A stretch of DNA of 8,264 bases from Bacteroidales bacterium UBA2800 (GTDB lineage Bacteria > Bacteroidota > Bacteroidia > Bacteroidales > Paludibacteraceae): NCBI GenBank assembly GCA_002351925.1, contig DEHM01000002.1, positions 1 to 8,264 on the forward strand, written 5' to 3'. The notes under the pieces are model-generated. The model made no database searches, was not told the DNA's origin, and worked only from the letters and a program-made list of their open reading frames with translations. Shown piece by piece: positions 5,936-8,264 of this stretch. The position numbers and the translations under genes are program-made. Numbering within the stretch: the stretch's first letter is position 1; every line of letters begins with the position of its first letter.

Positions 5936-8264
5936 TTTAGTCCATTAATTAGTTCTTCCATCGCGGCATTGAGGCCGTTCACGTCACGGCCACCGGCGGT
6001 AGCGAACCACGGTTGACCGCCGCCACCGCCTTGTATATGTTTGGCGGCCGACTTGATCATCGCACCGGCGTTCTTGCCTGCGTCCACCAGCGGCTGACTC
6101 AAGAACACAGCTATCGTCGGCTTCTCGTTCCAGTGGGTAGCAGCGACTACGGCGAAATTCACGTCGGTGAACTTACCGCGCAGCAGCGGCATCACGCCAC
6201 GTATCATCTCCGGGTCTTGCTCACCCTCCAGACGCACCAGTTTGATATTGCCGAAGCTCTCCGCACGACCGATGATATGGTCGCGGAACTGCTCTATCTT
6301 CTCGGCCGTAAACTGCTCAATCTGTTTCTTGAGGTTCGCGTTCTCGTCGATAAACTTATGGATGGTGCCTGCCAGGTCGGGAGCGTTGTTGAAGAGCGCC
6401 TTCAGCCCGTTCAGGGTGTCTTGCGCCAAGTAATACAGCTCGTCCGCCTTAGCCGCTGTCACGGCCTCTATACGACGTACACCGGCTGCTACCGAGGTCT
6501 CCATCACGATGCGGATAGCACCTATGCGACCGGTACTCGACACGTGGCAACCGCCGCACAGCTCTACCGAGTCGCCGAACTTAATCACACGCACGTCGTC
6601 GCCGTATTTCTCGCCAAACAGCGCCATCGCGCCCATGGCTTTCGCCTCGGCTATCGGCGTGTGACGACTCTCCTCCAGGTGGAAGTCACGACGCACAAAC
6701 GCATTGGCCACCTGCTCCACCTTACGCAACTCTTCCGGCGTCACTTTCTGGAAATGACTGAAGTCGAAACGCAGACTCTCAGCCGTCACGAGCGAGCCTT
6801 TCTGCTCCACGTGCTTACCCAGCACCTCACGCAGCGCGTGGTGGATGATATGGGTCGCCGAGTGGTTGCAAGCTATCGCCTGACGACGCTCTGCATCCAC
6901 TTCCGCCACCATCGTAGCCTCTACGTCCTTCGGCAGCTCCGTCAGGATATGTACGGGCAGTCCGTTTTCGCGTTTCGTATCAATAATTGTCCATTGTCCA
7001 TTGCCCATTGTCAATCGTCCGGTATCACCGACCTCTCCACCCATCTCGGCGTAGAAAGGTGTCTTGCTCAGAACGACCTGATAGAAACTCTTGCCTTTCT
7101 GGCTCACCTGACGATAGCGCAGTATCTGTGTCTCGACGGACAACTCGTCGTAGCCGACAAACTCCGTCTCGCCCTCGCGCACTACTGTCCAGTCGCCCAG
7201 GTCCTGTTTGTTGGCCTCGCGGCCCATGGATTTCTGGTGCTCGAGTGCTTTGTTGTATTCGTCCTCATTGGTGGTAAATCCGTTCTCGCGGAGGATGAGT
7301 TCCGTCAGGTCGAGCGGGAAACCGTAGGTGTCTTTTAGGGTGAACACATCTACGCCGCTTATCTCCGTCTTACCGGCTTTTCGTGCCTCGTCCATCAGTT
7401 TGTCGAGCAGCGTGATACCCTTGTCGAGCGTACGCAGGAAGGCCTCTTCCTCACTCTTGATGACCGGCGTGATCTGTGCCTCTTGTGCCTTCAGTTCCGG
7501 ATACGCCTCGCCCATGTCGGCAATCAGTTGCGGCACGAGTTGGTAGAGGAACGCGCTGCGCATGTTGAGGAACGTGTAGCCGTAACGCACGGCGCGACGC
7601 AGGATACGACGTATCACGTAGCCGGCTTTCTCGTTGCTCGGCAGCTGGCCGTCGGTAATGGCAAAAGCAATGGTACGGATATGGTCGGCTATCACGCGCA
7701 TGGCGATATCCGTCTTCTCGTCCTTGCCGTATTCGCAGCCGCAGATAGCGCCTATCTTGCGGAGCATCGGTTGGAACACATCGGTGTCGTAGTTGCTGGT
7801 CTTGCCCTGTATGGTACGCACCAGACGCTCGAAGCCCATACCGGTGTCTATCACTTTCTTCTGGAGCGGTTCCAGACTGCCGTCGGCCTTACGGTTGTAT
7901 TGCATGAAGACGATGTTCCATATCTCGATCACCTGCGGATGGTCTTTGTTTACCAGTTCGCGACCGGGCACTTTGGCGCGCTCCTCGGCACTACGGCTGT
8001 CCACGTGTATCTCCGAGCACGGACCGCAAGGACCGGTGTCGCCCATCTCCCAGAAGTTATCGTGCTTGTTGCCGTTCAGGATATGGTCGGCCGGCAGGTG
8101 CTTCGCCCAGATAGATGCCGCCTCGTCGTCACGATCGAGGCCTTCTTCCGGCGAGCCCTCGAACACCGTGGCGTACAGGTTAGCCGGATCAATCTTCAGC
8201 ACATCGACGATGTACTCCCACGCGAAGTCGATAGCCTCTTTCTTGAAGTAGTCGCCAAACGACC
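5932..8264 (-). CDS. alaS: Alanyl-tRNA synthetase (5' end outside window)
   Basis: About 776 codons are visible, entering the window at SFGDYFKKEAIDFAWEY. The missing 5' part should be about 100 residues, including the N-terminal part of the class II active site. Visible parts: the catalytic core (WEMGDTGPCGPCSEIH; GMGFERLVRTIQGK, a motif 3 region), the tRNA-recognition helical region, the editing domain with the HSATH zinc-site pair (6864-6850) and CGGCH (6558-6544), and the C-Ala domain ending with GGGGGQPWFATAGG. It charges tRNA(Ala) and clears mischarged Ser/Gly. The frame is open through to the window edge, so the internal GTG at 8202 is not the start. A simple heptamer repeat is read within it, encoding LTMGNGQWTIIDT. 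The TGA stop overlaps the gtrA start by 4 nt. The promoter lies outside the window. Confidence 0.97.
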   Translation of the reverse strand, partial: SFGDYFKKEAIDFAWEYIVDVLKIDPANLYATVFEGSPEEGLDRDDEAASIWAKHLPADHILNGNKHDNFWEMGDTGPCGPCSEIHVDSRSAEERAKVPGRELVNKDHPQVIEIWNIVFMQYNRKADGSLEPLQKKVIDTGMGFERLVRTIQGKTSNYDTDVFQPMLRKIGAICGCEYGKDEKTDIAMRVIADHIRTIAFAITDGQLPSNEKAGYVIRRILRRAVRYGYTFLNMRSAFLYQLVPQLIADMGEAYPELKAQEAQITPVIKSEEEAFLRTLDKGITLLDKLMDEARKAGKTEISGVDVFTLKDTYGFPLDLTELILRENGFTTNEDEYNKALEHQKSMGREANKQDLGDWTVVREGETEFVGYDELSVETQILRYRQVSQKGKSFYQVVLSKTPFYAEMGGEVGDTGRLTMGNGQWTIIDTKRENGLPVHILTELPKDVEATMVAEVDAERRQAIACNHSATHIIHHALREVLGKHVEQKGSLVTAESLRFDFSHFQKVTPEELRKVEQVANAFVRRDFHLEESRHTPIAEAKAMGAMALFGEKYGDDVRVIKFGDSVELCGGCHVSSTGRIGAIRIVMETSVAAGVRRIEAVTAAKADELYYLAQDTLNGLKALFNNAPDLAGTIHKFIDENANLKKQIEQFTAEKIEQFRDHIIGRAESFGNIKLVRLEGEQDPEMIRGVMPLLRGKFTDVNFAVVAATHWNEKPTIAVFLSQPLVDAGKNAGAMIKSAAKHIQGGGGGQPWFATAGGRDVNGLNAAMEELINGLK
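6987..7014. repeat. Four-copy heptamer repeat inside alaS
   Basis: The plus strand reads TTGTCCA, TTGTCCA, TTGCCCA, TTGTCAA in direct succession, followed by TCGTCC. On the coding strand this is a (R)CAATGG-type heptamer run that translates as part of LTMGNGQWTIID, between the GDTG and DTKRENG segments. A 7-bp period is not a codon multiple, so each copy is read in a different phase. The stretch is visibly more AT-rich than the surrounding gene. It shares GTCAATCGT with the repeat at 4199-4228. Confidence 0.7.

Noticed and set aside
6013..7338. A 441-codon plus-strand open frame opposite alaS
   Set aside because: It lies fully antisense to well-conserved alaS codons, is rich in His, Arg and Leu, has no recognisable motif and no promoter; GC-rich coding DNA gives such shadows.
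8200..8202. GTG as the start of alaS
   Set aside because: Codons upstream to the window edge read SFGDYFKKEAIDFAWEY, which is conserved AlaRS sequence, so the gene is truncated by the window rather than starting here.

Overview
The window is a compact, GC-rich bacterial chromosomal segment, most likely from a member of the Bacteroidales (phylum Bacteroidota). Three things point there. The only clear promoter has the Bacteroidota form (TTTG near -33 and TAnnTTTG near -7). Start sites have no Shine-Dalgarno sequence. The protein set also fits: a two-part GT2 glycosyltransferase next to a SpoIID-like protein and a THUMP-like methyltransferase, with a GtrA protein and a short LplA nearby. Nothing looks like a phage, transposon, plasmid or CRISPR array.

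Layout. Positions 1-17 (minus) hold only the first codons of a divergent gene, reading MSKIIG, which is how many DnaK proteins begin. Positions 18-191 are the only real intergenic region and are dense with signals: a four-copy 10-bp array (54-93), two tandem TGGCA...TTTGTCAT units facing the left gene (99-133), a perfect 15-bp inverted repeat (128-142) and the Bacteroidota promoter of the rightward operon (151-182). A rightward three-gene operon follows (192-3606): GT2 glycosyltransferase, SpoIID/LytB-domain protein, THUMP-like SAM methyltransferase. It meets a leftward four-gene operon tail to tail with a 29-nt coding overlap (3578-3606). Read in its own direction, the leftward operon is alaS (5' end outside the window), gtrA-like, guanine deaminase, lplA. 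Its genes are joined by GTGA and TTGA stop/start overlaps and a 4-nt gap.

How the genes work together. The leftward operon looks like housekeeping: alanyl-tRNA charging, a small membrane protein of the polyprenyl-sugar translocation family, guanine deamination and lipoylation of 2-oxoacid dehydrogenases or the glycine cleavage system. The rightward operon is the less understood part. It combines a sugar-transfer enzyme, a SpoIID-fold protein (known SpoIID is a peptidoglycan lytic transglycosylase) with no visible signal peptide and twelve cysteines, and a putative RNA methyltransferase. Its shared function is unknown to me. It is the best candidate here for an undescribed system, although the tight packing could also be ordinary Bacteroidales gene order.

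Two short simple repeats built on TTGAC/CAATGG-like 7-8 bp units lie inside coding sequence: one spans the guanine deaminase stop and lplA start (4199-4228), the other sits within alaS (6987-7014). They look like intergenic-type repeats that have been accommodated as coding sequence.
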